Shown here: piece after piece, positions 53,836 to 64,000 of the stretch | Position numbering within the stretch: the stretch's first letter is position 1 | How the letters are laid out: each line of letters starts with the position of its first letter | Assembly (NCBI GenBank): GCA_003223455.1 | Contig: QHVE01000036.1 | Span: forward strand, 1 to 64,000 | DNA from: Gemmatimonadota bacterium | GTDB taxonomy: Bacteria > Gemmatimonadota > Gemmatimonadetes > Gemmatimonadales > Gemmatimonadaceae | Reading direction: 5' to 3' | Length of the DNA: 64,000 bases | Notes under the pieces: generated by a model | Database searches by the model: none | What the model was told of the DNA's origin: nothing | Seen by the model: only the letters and a program-made list of their open reading frames with translations | Translations under genes and position numbers: made by a program

Positions 53836-55791
53836 ATGCGCTTTCTCACGTTCGGCCGGACGACCCTGGTCGCGACCCTCTGGGCCGCGACCTCCGCCGC
53901 GGGGCAAGGCGACTCCGCCCGCGCCCTCCGCCTGCCGCGGCTGTTCGGCGACGGGATGGTGCTCCAGCGCCAGGCTCGCGTTCCCGTGTGGGGATGGGGT
54001 GCGCCGGGTCGATCGGTCACCGTCGCGCTCGACGACGTGGTTCGAACGACGACGGCCGCCGCGTCGGGCGCATGGCGCGTCACGCTCCCGCCGCAGAGCG
54101 CCGGCGGCCCTCGCCGCCTCGTCGTTCGCTCGGGCGCCGACAGCGTCGTGTTGCGCGACGTCCTTGTCGGCGACGTGTGGGTCGCGTCGGGCCAATCGAA
54201 CATGGAGTGGCCGCTCGTCAACACGCGGAACGCGGCCACCGAGATCGCCGCGGCGAACGACCGACGGCTTCGGCACTTCAAGGTGCCGACGTCGTTCTCG
54301 CAGGTGCCCGAGGCCGACCTGGTGGGCGGCTCGTGGGCGGTCGCCGACTCGCAGCACGTCGGCACGTTCAGCGCGGTCGCCTACTACTTCGCACGCGATC
54401 TCCGCAAATCGCTCGACGTCCCGATCGGCATCATCAACACGACGTGGGGGGGCAGCCGAATCGAGACGTGGATGAGCCGCGCCGCGCTCGGTCTCGACAG
54501 CGCGCGGTGGACCGCGGTGTGGGCCGAGGAAGCAGCATCGCAGCGGCGGTTCGCCGAGAAGCTGCGGGCGAAGATCGGCGACCTCCCCAAGACCGACCCG
54601 GGGCTCGTCGACGGTCGCGCCCTCTGGGCGGACCCCGCGCTCGACGAGAGCGGGTGGCAACCCATCACCGTGCCGGCGCTGTGGGAGCAGCAGGGCTACG
54701 ATGGCCTCGACGGCATCGCGTGGTATCGTGTCGCGTTCGAGCTCTCGGCCGACGACGCAGCGCGCGGTGTTCGCCTCGGTCTCGGCCCGATCGACGACGC
54801 CGACATCACCTGGGTGAACGGCGTCGAGATCGGCCGCACGAACAACTACAGCCTGCCGCGCGTGTACGACGTGCCGGCGCGCGCGCTCCACGCCGGCCGC
54901 AACGTCATTGCCGTGCGCGTCGAAGACACGGGCGGGGGCGGCGGCATCTGGGGCGACTCGGCGGGCGTGTTCCTCGACGTCGGAGGCACACGGCGATCGC
55001 TCGGCGCGGGGTGGAAGTTCCGCGTCGGCGGCGCATCGCTGCAGCCCGACGGCCAGCACATCAACAAGGTGCCGACCGTCGTCTACAACAGGATGGTGCA
55101 TCCCCTGCTCGGCTTTCCGATCAAGGGGGTGATCTGGTACCAGGGCGAGTCGAACGCCGACAGCGCCGCGGACGCCCGCAAGTACGCACCGCTGTTCAAG
55201 ACGATGATCCAGAGCTGGCGAGGCGAATGGCGCTCGGGCGAGTTCCCCTTCCTCTGGGTGCAGCTGGCCAACTTCATGGCGCCCGACTCGCAGCCGCCGG
55301 CGCAGAGTGCGTGGGCCATCCTGCGCGACGCGCAGACCGCGGCGCTGGCTCTGCCGAAGACGGGCCAGGCGGTGATCATCGACGTGGGCGAGGAGAAGGA
55401 CATCCACCCGCGCGACAAGCTCGACGTCGGCACTCGCCTCGCGCTCGCCGCGCGCCACGTGGCGTACGCGCAGCCCGTCGAGCACATCGGTCCGACGCAT
55501 CGGTCGCACGTCGTGCGGGGCAACGCGGTCGCGGTGCAGTTCGAGCACGTGGGCGGTGGGCTCGTGAGCCACGCGAACGACGGTGCCGTCGGCGGTTTCG
55601 CGATCGCCGGCGCGGACCGGCGATTCGTCTGGGCCGACGCACGCATCGAGCGAAACACCGTGATCGTGTCGAGTCCGCAGGTCGCTGCACCGGTCGCCGT
55701 GCGCTACGCGTGGGGGAACAATCCCACCCGGGCGAGCCTGTACGGCAAATCCGGACTGCCCGCCGTGCCGTTCCGCACCGACACCTGGTAG
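53836..55791 (+). CDS. SASA-type carbohydrate acetylesterase
   Basis: 651 aa with a signal peptide. Annotated family: sialate O-acetylesterase (SASA, SGNH fold). VASGQSNMEW has nucleophile Ser121, IWYQGESNAD is the conserved block III-like region, and KDIHPRDK has the catalytic His524. A jelly-roll insert (about 255-375, WYRVAFELSADD... WVNGVEIGRTNNY) interrupts the esterase domain, as in other family members. No sialic-acid genes are near; in this locus it likely removes acetyl groups from mannan. It is the first gene of the plus-strand operon. Confidence 0.9.
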   Translation: MRFLTFGRTTLVATLWAATSAAGQGDSARALRLPRLFGDGMVLQRQARVPVWGWGAPGRSVTVALDDVVRTTTAAASGAWRVTLPPQSAGGPRRLVVRSGADSVVLRDVLVGDVWVASGQSNMEWPLVNTRNAATEIAAANDRRLRHFKVPTSFSQVPEADLVGGSWAVADSQHVGTFSAVAYYFARDLRKSLDVPIGIINTTWGGSRIETWMSRAALGLDSARWTAVWAEEAASQRRFAEKLRAKIGDLPKTDPGLVDGRALWADPALDESGWQPITVPALWEQQGYDGLDGIAWYRVAFELSADDAARGVRLGLGPIDDADITWVNGVEIGRTNNYSLPRVYDVPARALHAGRNVIAVRVEDTGGGGGIWGDSAGVFLDVGGTRRSLGAGWKFRVGGASLQPDGQHINKVPTVVYNRMVHPLLGFPIKGVIWYQGESNADSAADARKYAPLFKTMIQSWRGEWRSGEFPFLWVQLANFMAPDSQPPAQSAWAILRDAQTAALALPKTGQAVIIDVGEEKDIHPRDKLDVGTRLALAARHVAYAQPVEHIGPTHRSHVVRGNAVAVQFEHVGGGLVSHANDGAVGGFAIAGADRRFVWADARIERNTVIVSSPQVAAPVAVRYAWGNNPTRASLYGKSGLPAVPFRTDTW

Positions 55792-55795
55792 CGCC

Positions 55796-57679
55796 ATGCA
55801 GCTTCACGTCATCGACGTCGCGATCATCGCCGCCTACATCACGGCGACGATCGTCATCGGGTTCTGGATCTCGAAGCGCGCCTCGCGCTCGCTCCGCAAC
55901 TATTTCCTCGGCGGCAACACGATTCCGTGGTACGTGCTCGGTGTCTCCGATGCGTCCGGGATGTTCGACGTCAGCGGCACGATGTGGATGGTGTACCTGC
56001 TCTTCGTCTACGGATTGAAGAGCATCTGGATCCCATGGCTCTGGCCCGTCTTCAACCAGATCATCCTCATGGTGTTCCTCTCGACCTGGCTGCGCCGGTC
56101 GGGAGTGATGACGGGGGCCGAGTGGATCCGCTTCCGCTTCGGCGAGGGGCGCGCGAGCAATCTCGCGCATCTCATCGTCGTGCTGTTCGCGCTGCTCAAC
56201 GTCATCGGCTTCCTCGCCTACGCGTTCATCGGCATCGGGAAGTTCGCTTCGACGTTCCTGCCGTGGGCGCTGGCGGCGGACCCGACGACGAACGCGAAGC
56301 TGTGGGGGCTCCTCATCATCGCCATCACGACCCTCTACGTGGCGAAGGGCGGGATGTTCAGCGTCGTCTTCACCGAGGTGCTGCAGTTCACGATCATGAC
56401 GATCGCCAGCATCTCCGTCGGCATCCTCGTCATGCGCGAAGTGAGCCCGGACGTGCTGAACCAGTTCGTTCCCGGCGGGTGGCGAAGCCCGTGGTTCGGG
56501 CGCACGCTCGGTCTCGACTGGTCGGCGCTCATGCCCGCCGTGAACAAGCGCATCGCGAACGACGGCTGGACGCTGTTCTCCGCATTCTGGGGGATGCTGC
56601 TGTTCAAGGGGCTGCTCCAGGCGGGGGCGGGGCCGGCCCCGAACTATGACATGCAGCGCATCCTCTCGACGCGCTCGCCGCGCGACGCGGCGAAGATGAA
56701 CGGGTTCGTGAACGTCGTGCTGCTGATCCCGCGGTACATGCTGATCACCGGGCTCACCGTGCTCGCCCTCGCGTTCTTCAGCCCGCAGCTCCGGGCGATG
56801 GGCGACGGCGTCGACTTCGAGCTGATCCTGCCGCTCGCACTGAAGAGCTTCGTGCCGACGGGGCTGCTCGGCCTCCTCATCGCCGCGCTGCTCGCCGCGT
56901 TCATGTCGAACTTCGCGGCGACGGTGAATGCGGCGCCGGCCTACATCGTGAACGACATCTACCGGAAGTACGTGCGTCCCGACGCCGATCAGCGCACCCT
57001 CGTGCGCATGAGCTATCTGAGCTCGGTCGGCGTCGTGGTGATCGGCACCGGGATGGGCTTCTTCGTCGGCTCGTTGAACACGATGGTGCAGTGGATCGTG
57101 TCGGCGCTGTACGGCGGCTACACCGCGTCGAACCTCCTCAAGTGGTACTGGTGGCGGTTCAACGCGTGGGGCTACTTTTGGGGAATGGTCGCGGGTATCG
57201 CCGGCGCTGGGCTCGTCCCCGCCCTGCTGCCCAGTGTGGCGCCGATCTTCGCCTTTCCCGCCATCCTCGCGCTCTCGCTCGTCGGCTGCATCGCGGGCAC
57301 GCTGCTGACTCCTCCGGACGACCCCCTCGTCCTCGAGCGGTTCTATCTGCGGGTGCGTCCGTGGGGATTCTGGAGACCGGTGCACGACCGGCTGGCCGCG
57401 ACGCATCCGGGACTCGTCGCGAACGGTGCGTTCAAGCGCGACATGTTCAACGTCGCCGTCGGCATCGTGTGGCAGACGGCGCTCACGGCGACGGGAATCT
57501 TCATCGTGCTGCGCGACGTGCGGGCGCTCTTCATCTCCGTCGGCCTCGTGCTCGTCTCGGCCGTCATCCTCAAGGTGAGCTGGTACGATCGCCTCGAGGA
57601 TTTCCCGGCCGACCTTCGAGCGGGCGACGGACGCGATGTCGAGCCCGAAGCGAAGGTGCTCGCCGCAGCGGCGCCGTGA
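55796..57679 (+). CDS. SSS-family sodium/sugar symporter
   Basis: 627 aa, about 14 hydrophobic helices. Sodium:solute symporter features: [25 protein letters not shown], split at LGV, near helix 1, the [21 protein letters not shown] segment around the substrate/Na site, and a long cytosolic C-terminal end. Only 4 bp separate it from the esterase gene. In Bacteroides mannan loci a similar symporter imports mannobiose; the same role fits here because the epimerase and phosphorylase that follow are cytoplasmic. Confidence 0.92.
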   Translation: MQLHVIDVAIIAAYITATIVIGFWISKRASRSLRNYFLGGNTIPWYVLGVSDASGMFDVSGTMWMVYLLFVYGLKSIWIPWLWPVFNQIILMVFLSTWLRRSGVMTGAEWIRFRFGEGRASNLAHLIVVLFALLNVIGFLAYAFIGIGKFASTFLPWALAADPTTNAKLWGLLIIAITTLYVAKGGMFSVVFTEVLQFTIMTIASISVGILVMREVSPDVLNQFVPGGWRSPWFGRTLGLDWSALMPAVNKRIANDGWTLFSAFWGMLLFKGLLQAGAGPAPNYDMQRILSTRSPRDAAKMNGFVNVVLLIPRYMLITGLTVLALAFFSPQLRAMGDGVDFELILPLALKSFVPTGLLGLLIAALLAAFMSNFAATVNAAPAYIVNDIYRKYVRPDADQRTLVRMSYLSSVGVVVIGTGMGFFVGSLNTMVQWIVSALYGGYTASNLLKWYWWRFNAWGYFWGMVAGIAGAGLVPALLPSVAPIFAFPAILALSLVGCIAGTLLTPPDDPLVLERFYLRVRPWGFWRPVHDRLAATHPGLVANGAFKRDMFNVAVGIVWQTALTATGIFIVLRDVRALFISVGLVLVSAVILKVSWYDRLEDFPADLRAGDGRDVEPEAKVLAAAAP

Positions 57680-58845
57680 GTCTGCACGCGCTGGAGACGG
57701 CGCACGAAGCACTCGTGTCACGCCGCAACGAGCGGCTCGAGGAGAGCAACGGCGTGTTCTGGCGGTACCGAGATCCGGTGCTGACGGCGGCACACACGCC
57801 GCTCTTCTGGCGGTACGATCTCGACCCGGCGACGAACCCGCTCGGACTCGAGCGGATGGGGATCAACGCCGTGTTCAATCCCGGCGCGATCAGGCTCGAC
57901 GGACGCTACCTCATGGTCGCCCGCGTCGAGGGCGCGGACCGCAAGTCGTTCTTCGCCGTCGCCGAGAGTGCGAACGGCGTCGACGGCTGGCGGTTCTGGG
58001 AATATCCGGTGCGGCTCCCACAGACGGCCGATCCCGACGTCAACGTCTACGACATGCGCCTCACGGCGCACGAGGACGGCTGGATCTACGGCGTGTTCTG
58101 CACCGAGCGGAAGGACACTCGCGCGCCGCACGATCTCTCCGCCGCGGTGGCGCAGGCGGGGATCGCGCGCACGCACGATCTCGTGACGTGGGAGCGGTTG
58201 CCCGACCTCGTCACGCGGTCGGAGCAGCAGCGGAACGTCGTGCTCCACCCGCGGTTCGTCGACGGACGCTACGCGTTCTACACGCGGCCGCAGGACAGCT
58301 TCATCGAGGCCGGCTCCGGCGGTGGCATCGGGTGGGGGCTGTGCGACGACGTCACGCGCGCCACCGTGCTCGAGGAGCGCGTGATCGAACCGCGTCGCTA
58401 CCATACCATCACCGAGTCGAAGAACGGCCAGGGCCCGCCGCCCATCTTCACCGAAGGCGGGTGGCTGCACCTGGCGCATGGGGTGCGCAATACCGCGGCC
58501 GGGCTGCGCTACGTGCTGTACGTCTTCGTCACCGATCGGGACGAGCCCTGGCGCGTCACGCATCGGCCGGCGGGCTACCTCATCGCGCCCGAAGGGGAGG
58601 AGCGCATCGGCGACGTCTCGAACGTCGTCTTCAGCTGCGGCTGGATCGCCGACGATGACGGTCGGCTGCTGATCTACTACGCCTCGTCGGACACGCGCAT
58701 CCACGTTGCCGAATCGACCGTGCCTCGGCTCCTCGACTACGCGCTGCACACGCCGGAGGATCCGCTCACCTCCGCCCGCTGTGTCGAGCAACGCTACGCC
58801 CTCATCGAGCGCAACCTGGCGTGGCGGGCGCGAAGCGCGCGATGA
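57676..58845 (+). CDS. GH130 4-O-beta-D-mannosyl-D-glucose phosphorylase
   Basis: 389 aa from a GTG that overlaps the symporter stop (GTGA). GH130 hallmarks: [20 protein letters not shown], the catalytic Asp126 in [26 protein letters not shown] and [19 protein letters not shown], split at GPP. This is the subfamily-1 type. It splits beta-mannosyl-1,4-glucose with phosphate into mannose-1-phosphate and glucose. The epimerase gene next to it (ATGA overlap) makes its substrate, which makes the assignment firm. No signal peptide, as expected. Confidence 0.93.
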   Translation: MSLHALETAHEALVSRRNERLEESNGVFWRYRDPVLTAAHTPLFWRYDLDPATNPLGLERMGINAVFNPGAIRLDGRYLMVARVEGADRKSFFAVAESANGVDGWRFWEYPVRLPQTADPDVNVYDMRLTAHEDGWIYGVFCTERKDTRAPHDLSAAVAQAGIARTHDLVTWERLPDLVTRSEQQRNVVLHPRFVDGRYAFYTRPQDSFIEAGSGGGIGWGLCDDVTRATVLEERVIEPRRYHTITESKNGQGPPPIFTEGGWLHLAHGVRNTAAGLRYVLYVFVTDRDEPWRVTHRPAGYLIAPEGEERIGDVSNVVFSCGWIADDDGRLLIYYASSDTRIHVAESTVPRLLDYALHTPEDPLTSARCVEQRYALIERNLAWRARSAR

Positions 58846-60092
58846 CGACCGACCTCGCATTGCGCGATCTCAAAGCCGAGATGCACGCCGAGCTCACGAG
58901 GAACATCCTGCCCTTCTGGATGAACGTGGCGCGCGATCGGCGCCACGGCGGCGTCGTGGGATTGATCGACGAGGACGGCACGCCGCACCCCGACGCGCCG
59001 AAGGGGGTCATCCTGCACGCACGGGTGCTGTGGACGTTCTCCGCAGCGTACCGGCGCCTGGGGGAGGAGTCGCTTCGCCGCGCCGCTGATGCGAGTGCGC
59101 TGCATTTCGTCGCGAACTTCGTCGATCCGACGTTCGGCGGGGTGTTCTGGATGCTCGACGCGCGCGGCCGACCAATGGATGAACGCAAGCACGTCTACGC
59201 ACAGGCATTCGCGATCTACGCGCTGGCCGAGCACTTCAGGGCCACGGGCAACCCCCACAGCCTCGACGCGGCGATCGCCTTGTTCCGCCTCGTCGAATCG
59301 CACGCCTTCGACGCGTCGCACATCGGCTACGAGGAGTGCTTCAGCCGGCCGTGGACACTCCTCGACGACGTGCGCCTCAGCGAGCGGGATCTGAACGAGC
59401 GCCGAAGCATGAACACGCATCTGCACCTCCTCGAGGCGTACACGACGCTGCACGAGGTGTGGGCCGATGCGCGCCTCACCGAGCAACTTCGCACGCTCGT
59501 CGAGTTGTTTCTCGACCACATCATCGCGCGCGACGGTGATCACGTCGTCGGCTTCTTCACCGAGCGGTGGGAGCCGCGCTCGGCGAAGAACTCGTTCGGC
59601 CACGACATCGAGACGAGCTGGCTGCTGCTCGAGGCCGCGCACGCGCTCGGCGATGCGGCGCTCACCGAGCGCGTGCGCGCCGCCGCGATGTGTCTGGGCG
59701 AGGCCGTGCTCGAGCGCGGGCTCGACACGGAGCACGGTGGGCTGTTCAACGAGCGCGATGGCGCCGTTCTCGACACCGACAAGGAGTGGTGGCCGCAGGC
59801 CGAGGCGATCGTCGGCTTTCTCGCCGCGTATCGGGAGTCGAGCGACGAGCGCTATGTCGACGCCGCGCTGTCGACGTGGCGGTTCGTCGAGCGTCACATC
59901 GTCGATCGGCGCAACGGCGAGTGGCTCCGCCGCGTCTCCCGCTCCGGCGATCGCACGCGCGGCGGCGAGAAGATCGGTCCATGGAAGTGCCCCTATCACG
60001 ACGGCCGTGCGTGTCTCGAGGTGATGGGGCGGGTCGATGCGCTCCTCGGGCGTGCGCCCTCTCGCGCAGCCGCCACGAGCAGCCACACATGA
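58842..60092 (+). CDS. Cellobiose 2-epimerase-type AGE-family epimerase
   Basis: 416 aa; the ATG at 58842 overlaps the previous stop (ATGA), and seven upstream codons are rejected. (alpha/alpha)6-barrel of the N-acylglucosamine 2-epimerase family: [10 protein letters not shown] (His193, His195), [11 protein letters not shown] (His254) and [11 protein letters not shown] (His386) provide the expected catalytic His set. Cellobiose 2-epimerases invert C2 of the reducing-end sugar, here mannobiose to mannosylglucose. Cytoplasmic. It is next to GH130, the classical partner. Confidence 0.92.
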   Translation: MTTDLALRDLKAEMHAELTRNILPFWMNVARDRRHGGVVGLIDEDGTPHPDAPKGVILHARVLWTFSAAYRRLGEESLRRAADASALHFVANFVDPTFGGVFWMLDARGRPMDERKHVYAQAFAIYALAEHFRATGNPHSLDAAIALFRLVESHAFDASHIGYEECFSRPWTLLDDVRLSERDLNERRSMNTHLHLLEAYTTLHEVWADARLTEQLRTLVELFLDHIIARDGDHVVGFFTERWEPRSAKNSFGHDIETSWLLLEAAHALGDAALTERVRAAAMCLGEAVLERGLDTEHGGLFNERDGAVLDTDKEWWPQAEAIVGFLAAYRESSDERYVDAALSTWRFVERHIVDRRNGEWLRRVSRSGDRTRGGEKIGPWKCPYHDGRACLEVMGRVDALLGRAPSRAAATSSHT

Positions 60093-61297
60093 CTATCGCT
60101 CACTCGAACCAGTTCCGCTCCATCGTCGCATTGCTTGCGGTGATCGTGGCGACGGCGTCGTGCGCGCGGCTTCCCGCGACGTCGACGCCGTCCATCGAGC
60201 GCGGCGGTCCGATCGATCCCCACGCCACCCCCGAGACGCGGGCGCTGTTCTACAACCTGCGAGACATCGCGCGCCGTCACGTCCTGTTCGGCCATCAGGA
60301 CGATCTCGCCTACGGCTACGACTGGGTCGCCCAGCCGGGCCGCTCCGACGTGCGCGAATCGTCGGGGAGCTATCCGGCGGTGTACGGCTGGGAGGTGAGC
60401 GGGCTCGAGACGTCGTCGCCGAAGAACATCGACGGCGTCGACTTCGCGCGCATGCGTGGGTGGATTGCCGAGGGCTACCGCCGCGGCGGGGTGATCACGA
60501 TCAGCTGGCACCTCGACAACCCGCTCACGGGTCGCAATGCGTGGGACACCACCTCGGCCGTCGCCGCGGTGCTGCCGGGCGGCGCGCGTCACGAGCAGTT
60601 CACGGCGTCGCTCGATCGGCTCGCCGCGTTTCTCGGCAGCCTTCGCGGCCCGGGTCGATCCTCCGGCTCCGCATCCACGCCGATCCCCATCGTCTTCCGC
60701 CCCTGGCACGAGATGACGGGCGCCTGGTTCTGGTGGGGCGTGCCACACACGAAGGGCGACGAGTTCGCGCGGCTGTGGCGATTCACGGTGCAGTACCTGC
60801 GGGACGTGAAGGGGCTGCACAACCTGCTCTACGCCTATGCGCCGAACGCCACCGGCGCGACGGGGATCGGCACGTACCTCGACGGCTATCCGGGCGACGA
60901 GTGGGTCGACGTGCTGGGCTACGATCGCTACCTGAACAGCCAGACGTCGGCCGAGCAGGTGGCGGGGTTGACTCGCGAGCTCTCGTGGATCGTGACCCAG
61001 GCCGAATCGCGCGGGAAGATCCCGGCGTTCACCGAGACGGGGCAGAACGCGCTGCGCGACTCGACGTGGTGGACGGGCAAGCTCGCCCGGGCGATCGAGG
61101 GAGACTCGCTCTCGCGGCGCATCGCCTACGTGATGGTCTGGCGCAACGCGAATCGCCTCTCGCGCCGCGACGAGCACTTCTTCGCCCCTTACCGAGGTCA
61201 TCCGAGCGAGCAAGATTTCCGCCGGCTCAAAGCCGACCCGCTGTTCCTGTTCGAGGACGCGCTCCCGGATCTCTACCGCACCGACGCGCCTCGCTGA
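60089..61297 (+). CDS. GH26 beta-mannanase, lipoprotein
   Basis: 402 aa; ATGA overlap with the epimerase gene. Lipobox TASCAR with Cys25, so it is membrane-anchored. GH26 motifs: VLFGHQDDLAYG, ITISWHLDNP, acid/base Glu208 in FRPWHEMTGAWFWWG and nucleophile Glu316 in PAFTETGQ. It should cut beta-1,4-mannan to mannobiose at the cell surface or in the periplasm, feeding the symporter. A short loop with SSGSAST may be a surface insertion. Confidence 0.94.
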   Translation: MTIAHSNQFRSIVALLAVIVATASCARLPATSTPSIERGGPIDPHATPETRALFYNLRDIARRHVLFGHQDDLAYGYDWVAQPGRSDVRESSGSYPAVYGWEVSGLETSSPKNIDGVDFARMRGWIAEGYRRGGVITISWHLDNPLTGRNAWDTTSAVAAVLPGGARHEQFTASLDRLAAFLGSLRGPGRSSGSASTPIPIVFRPWHEMTGAWFWWGVPHTKGDEFARLWRFTVQYLRDVKGLHNLLYAYAPNATGATGIGTYLDGYPGDEWVDVLGYDRYLNSQTSAEQVAGLTRELSWIVTQAESRGKIPAFTETGQNALRDSTWWTGKLARAIEGDSLSRRIAYVMVWRNANRLSRRDEHFFAPYRGHPSEQDFRRLKADPLFLFEDALPDLYRTDAPR

Positions 61298-61325
61298 CCC
61301 ACTCCCTCCAAGGACCGACTTCGTC

Positions 61326-63641
61326 ATGACGAGATGCAAACTCGCCGTACCCCTCGTGTGCGCGTTGCTCGTGGCGTTGCCGCGGTCCGCTGCGACTCAG
61401 GCACCTGATCCCGCCGCGCGCCGCGTCGAGAGCCTGCTGCGACAGATGACGCTGGAGGAGAAGGTCGGGCAGATGACGCAGATCGCGCTGCAGGCGCTCG
61501 TCAGCCGGGGCGGCGGTCCCGGCACGCCGGTGCAGATCGACTCCGCGAAGCTGCACGAGGCGGTGGTGCGGCGCGGTGTCGGCGCGCTGCTCAACGTCGC
61601 GTACGTCGCCATGTCGCCGGAGGAGTGGCGCGCCACGAACGAGATGATCGCGCGCTTCGCCGCCCGCGCGCGGCTCAAGGTGCCCGTGGTGTACGGCATC
61701 GATGCGGTGCACGGCCAGCACTATCAGACCACGAGCACGATCTTCCCGCAGAACATCGCCATGGCGGCGACGTTCAACCCGACGCTCGTGCGCCGCTCGA
61801 ACGAGATCACCGCGTACGAGACGCGCGCGAGTGGTATCGCCTGGAACTTCTCCCCCGTGCTCGACCTCGGCCGGCAGCCGGCCTGGCCGCGGTTCTACGA
61901 GACCTTCGGTGAGGATCCGTACGTCGCCTCGGTGATGGGGCGCGAGGCGGTGCTCGGCAACCAGCTCGATCCCTTCCCCGCCATCAACGCGCTGCTCGGC
62001 ACGAATGCGCCGCGCCCTAAAGTCGGTGGCCGCGTGTTCGTCGCCGCGTCGGCCAAGCACTTCCTCGGCTACTCCATGCCGCTCAGCGGCAAGGATCGCA
62101 CGACGGCGTGGATCCCCGACCGCGAGCTGCGCGAGTACTTCCTCCCGAGCTTCCGCGCCGCCGTGCAGGCCGGCATCAGCACGGTGATGGTGAACTCGGG
62201 CGACATCAACGGCGTTCCGGTGCATGCCGACCACTCCATCCTGACGGATCTCCTGCGCAAGGAGCTCGGCTTCACTGGTGTCACCGACTCGGATTGGGAG
62301 GACATCATCCGGCTGTACCGCGTTCACCGGATCGCAGCGAGCAACAAGGACGCGGTGCGCCAGGCGGTGCTCGCCGGCATCGACATGAGCATGGTGCCGG
62401 ACAACTGGTCGTTCACCGACGATCTCATCGCGCTCGTGAAAGAGGGCGCGGTGCCGATGTCGCGCATCGACGAGGCCGTGCGGCGGATCCTGAAGCTCAA
62501 GGTCGACCTCGGCCTGTTCGAGAATCCGCTCCCCGAGCCGTCGATGATCGCCAACATCGCCGCGCCCGCGTTTCAGACCGTGAGCCGCGACGCCGCTGCC
62601 GAGGCGATCACGCTGCTCAAGAACGACGGTGGGCTGTTGCCCCTCGCGAAGACGGCGAAGGTGTTCGTCACCGGGCCGACGGCCAACTACGCCCCGTCGA
62701 TGTTCGGCGGCTGGTCGTACACCTGGCAGGGGAACGACACCCTCATGTACCCGAAGGGGATCAAGACGCTGCTCGCCGCGGTGCGCGACAAGGTTGGAGA
62801 AGCGAACGTGACGTACGTGCCCGGCGCGAGCCTCACCGACACGCTCGACGTCGCCGCCGCGGTTGCCGTGGCACGCGGCGCGAGCGTCGCCATCGTCGCC
62901 CTCGGCGAGGGCGCCTATGCGGAGACGCCGGGCAACATCGACGACCTGACGTTACCGCAGGGGCAGCTCCGGCTCGCGCGCGCAATCGAGCAGGCGGGGG
63001 TGCCCGTCGTGCTCGCGCTGTTCCACGGCCGGCCGCGCATCGTGCGCGACGCCGTCGATGGCGCGCGTGCGATCGTCACGGGCTACGAGACTGGCCCCTA
63101 CGGCGGCGAAGCGCTGGCCAGCGTGCTGTTCGGCGACGTCAATCCGAGTGGGAAGCTCCCGTTCAGTTGGCCGCGCTACACCGGCGCGACGCTCATTGCC
63201 TATGATCGCGCGCGCCCGGCCGACATCGGCGGCACCGACTCGACCAACCGCGGCTACAACCCCGAGTGGCCGTTCGGTCACGGCCTTTCGTACACGACGT
63301 TCGCCTACTCGAACCTCCGCGTCGCCACACCGGCGGTCGGTGCGCGCGACTCGGTGCGTATCTCGGTCACGGTGACGAACACCGGCCGGCGCGCCGGAAG
63401 GGAGACGGTGCTGCTCTACGTGCGTGACGTCGTCGCGTCGGTCGCGCCGCCGGTGCGCCGGCTGCGGCGGTTCGAGAAAGTCACGCTCGAGCCCGGCGCG
63501 TCGCGCACCGTCGCGTTCTCACTCGCCGCTCGCGAGCTCAGCTTCGTCGGGCGTGACGGCAAGCTCGTGCTCGAGCCCGGCGCGTTCGAGGCGATCGTCG
63601 GAACGCTGACCGCGCCCTTCGAGGTGACGAGCGGCCGCTGA
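61326..63641 (+). CDS. GH3 beta-glycosidase
   Basis: 771 aa with a signal peptide (ends about SAATQAP). GH3 domain order: N-terminal barrel with the nucleophile Asp323 in GFTGVTDSDWED, alpha/beta sandwich with the acid/base Glu likely in LGEGAYAETPGN, and a fibronectin-III-like C-terminal domain (SVTVTNTGRRAGRETVLLYV, split at RRAG). It is most like bacterial beta-glucosidases (BglX type). In this locus it would trim glucose or mannose from oligosaccharides released from glucomannan. It lies 28 bp after GH26; AAGGA is present but rather far upstream. Confidence 0.93.
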   Translation: MTRCKLAVPLVCALLVALPRSAATQAPDPAARRVESLLRQMTLEEKVGQMTQIALQALVSRGGGPGTPVQIDSAKLHEAVVRRGVGALLNVAYVAMSPEEWRATNEMIARFAARARLKVPVVYGIDAVHGQHYQTTSTIFPQNIAMAATFNPTLVRRSNEITAYETRASGIAWNFSPVLDLGRQPAWPRFYETFGEDPYVASVMGREAVLGNQLDPFPAINALLGTNAPRPKVGGRVFVAASAKHFLGYSMPLSGKDRTTAWIPDRELREYFLPSFRAAVQAGISTVMVNSGDINGVPVHADHSILTDLLRKELGFTGVTDSDWEDIIRLYRVHRIAASNKDAVRQAVLAGIDMSMVPDNWSFTDDLIALVKEGAVPMSRIDEAVRRILKLKVDLGLFENPLPEPSMIANIAAPAFQTVSRDAAAEAITLLKNDGGLLPLAKTAKVFVTGPTANYAPSMFGGWSYTWQGNDTLMYPKGIKTLLAAVRDKVGEANVTYVPGASLTDTLDVAAAVAVARGASVAIVALGEGAYAETPGNIDDLTLPQGQLRLARAIEQAGVPVVLALFHGRPRIVRDAVDGARAIVTGYETGPYGGEALASVLFGDVNPSGKLPFSWPRYTGATLIAYDRARPADIGGTDSTNRGYNPEWPFGHGLSYTTFAYSNLRVATPAVGARDSVRISVTVTNTGRRAGRETVLLYVRDVVASVAPPVRRLRRFEKVTLEPGASRTVAFSLAARELSFVGRDGKLVLEPGAFEAIVGTLTAPFEVTSGR

Positions 63642-63699
63642 CCTCGGCGGCTGCACGCGTCTTGCCCTGCTCGCTGTCCACCAACCACGGGACGGCGAG

Positions 63700-64000
63700 A
63701 TGACACGAGGAGCACGGAACCCACGCACCATCGTCGCGGCGATGCTGGCGCTGCTCGCGGCCGCGTGCACGATCGAGGACGCGAGCGACAAGCGAGCGGC
63801 GGACAGCGCGGCGGCCGCCACAGCGAAGGGGGGCGCCGCGCAGACCTCCTCGAGCGGCGGCGCGGTCGCGGCGCCACCGTCGACGCCGGCTGCGGCGCAG
63901 ACCGCTCCGACCACGGGGAGCGGCGGCGACAGCGCGAACCCCGCCAATGCCGCGGGCGCTGCGACTGGCGACGGCGCTCTGAGCGGCGCGGCAATGCCCG
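63700..64000 (+). CDS. Lipoprotein with Ala/Gly/Ser/Pro-rich linker, 5' part only
   Basis: The ATG at 63700 opens a frame that runs off the window end (100 codons seen), so no stop is available here. Lipobox LLAAACTIED follows a signal peptide. The rest (DKRAADSAAAATAKGG...AAPPSTPAAAQ...) is low complexity and probably a disordered linker to a domain outside the window. It may be the last gene of the mannan operon, 58 bp after GH3. Function unknown. Confidence 0.65.
   Translation, partial: MTRGARNPRTIVAAMLALLAAACTIEDASDKRAADSAAAATAKGGAAQTSSSGGAVAAPPSTPAAAQTAPTTGSGGDSANPANAAGAATGDGALSGAAMP

Noticed and set aside
53836-55791. Sialic acid metabolism
   Set aside because: The enzyme family name suggests it, but no sialidase, lyase or transporter for sialic acid is present; the neighbours are mannan genes.
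51193-55797. 1534-aa minus-strand frame ending in GH27
   Set aside because: Only the last 376 residues are real; the rest is antisense to the acetylesterase and out of frame over the ROK gene.

Overview
This is a GC-rich bacterial chromosome segment carrying about 50 genes. I infer a soil Gemmatimonadota bacterium of the Gemmatirosa/Gemmatimonas type. The reasons are several serine/threonine kinases with the N-terminal style DRYRIERELGAGGMATVYLAH fused to a TolB/PD40 beta-propeller, many small secreted lipoproteins, a HemQ-type haem enzyme, and large glycoside hydrolase operons with start/stop overlaps (ATGA, GTGA). The phylum is an inference from style; no ribosomal marker lies in the window.

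Layout. 1-13.4 kb: 3' end of an S9 peptidase, a PqqD-tailed methyltransferase and an arylsulfatase, a two-gene unit encoding a GV-repeat fibre-like protein and an unknown 844-aa protein, a helical-repeat secreted protein, an HtrA-like protease with a LuxR-type regulator divergent from an SPFH protein, and a DoxX pair. 13.8-17.7 kb: a fructan operon (sugar MFS transporter, fructokinase, GH32 fructanase, a new 58-aa ORF), all with overlapping start/stop codons. 17.8-30 kb: serine hydrolase, a multicopper oxidase with permuted copper motifs, a phosphodiesterase, two translationally coupled kinase-propeller genes (the upstream one frameshifted), a kinase remnant, and a Rieske / b561-like membrane module. 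30-35 kb: a frameshifted HAF/PxKF lipoprotein, then a 3.1-kb integrated island between a 44-bp tRNA-Pro 3'-end duplication and the intact tRNA-Pro(GGG). 35-48 kb: two paralogous secreted proteins around a cupredoxin gene interrupted by an amber stop, methyltransferase, acyl-CoA dehydrogenase, hemQ, PAP2 phosphatase, erythromycin-esterase-like protein, prfC.

48-63.6 kb is a divergent galactoglucomannan-utilisation locus. A ROK regulator, GH27 alpha-galactosidase, GH9 glucanase and an NPP-type phosphodiesterase run on the minus strand. A SASA acetylesterase, SSS symporter, GH130 mannosylglucose phosphorylase, cellobiose-2-epimerase-type enzyme, GH26 mannanase and GH3 glycosidase run on the plus strand. 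A 19-bp palindrome in an AT-rich spot between the two arms is the likely ROK operator. The epimerase plus GH130 pair implies the route mannobiose to mannosylglucose to mannose-1-phosphate plus glucose.

The most unusual structure is a family of long intergenic hairpins (about 37.1, 37.8, 39.2 and 47.6 kb, perhaps 45.9 kb). They are built from short GT-rich tandem words on one side and their reverse complements on the other, three of the four clear ones around a GC-rich core hairpin, and each begins within a few bases of a stop codon.
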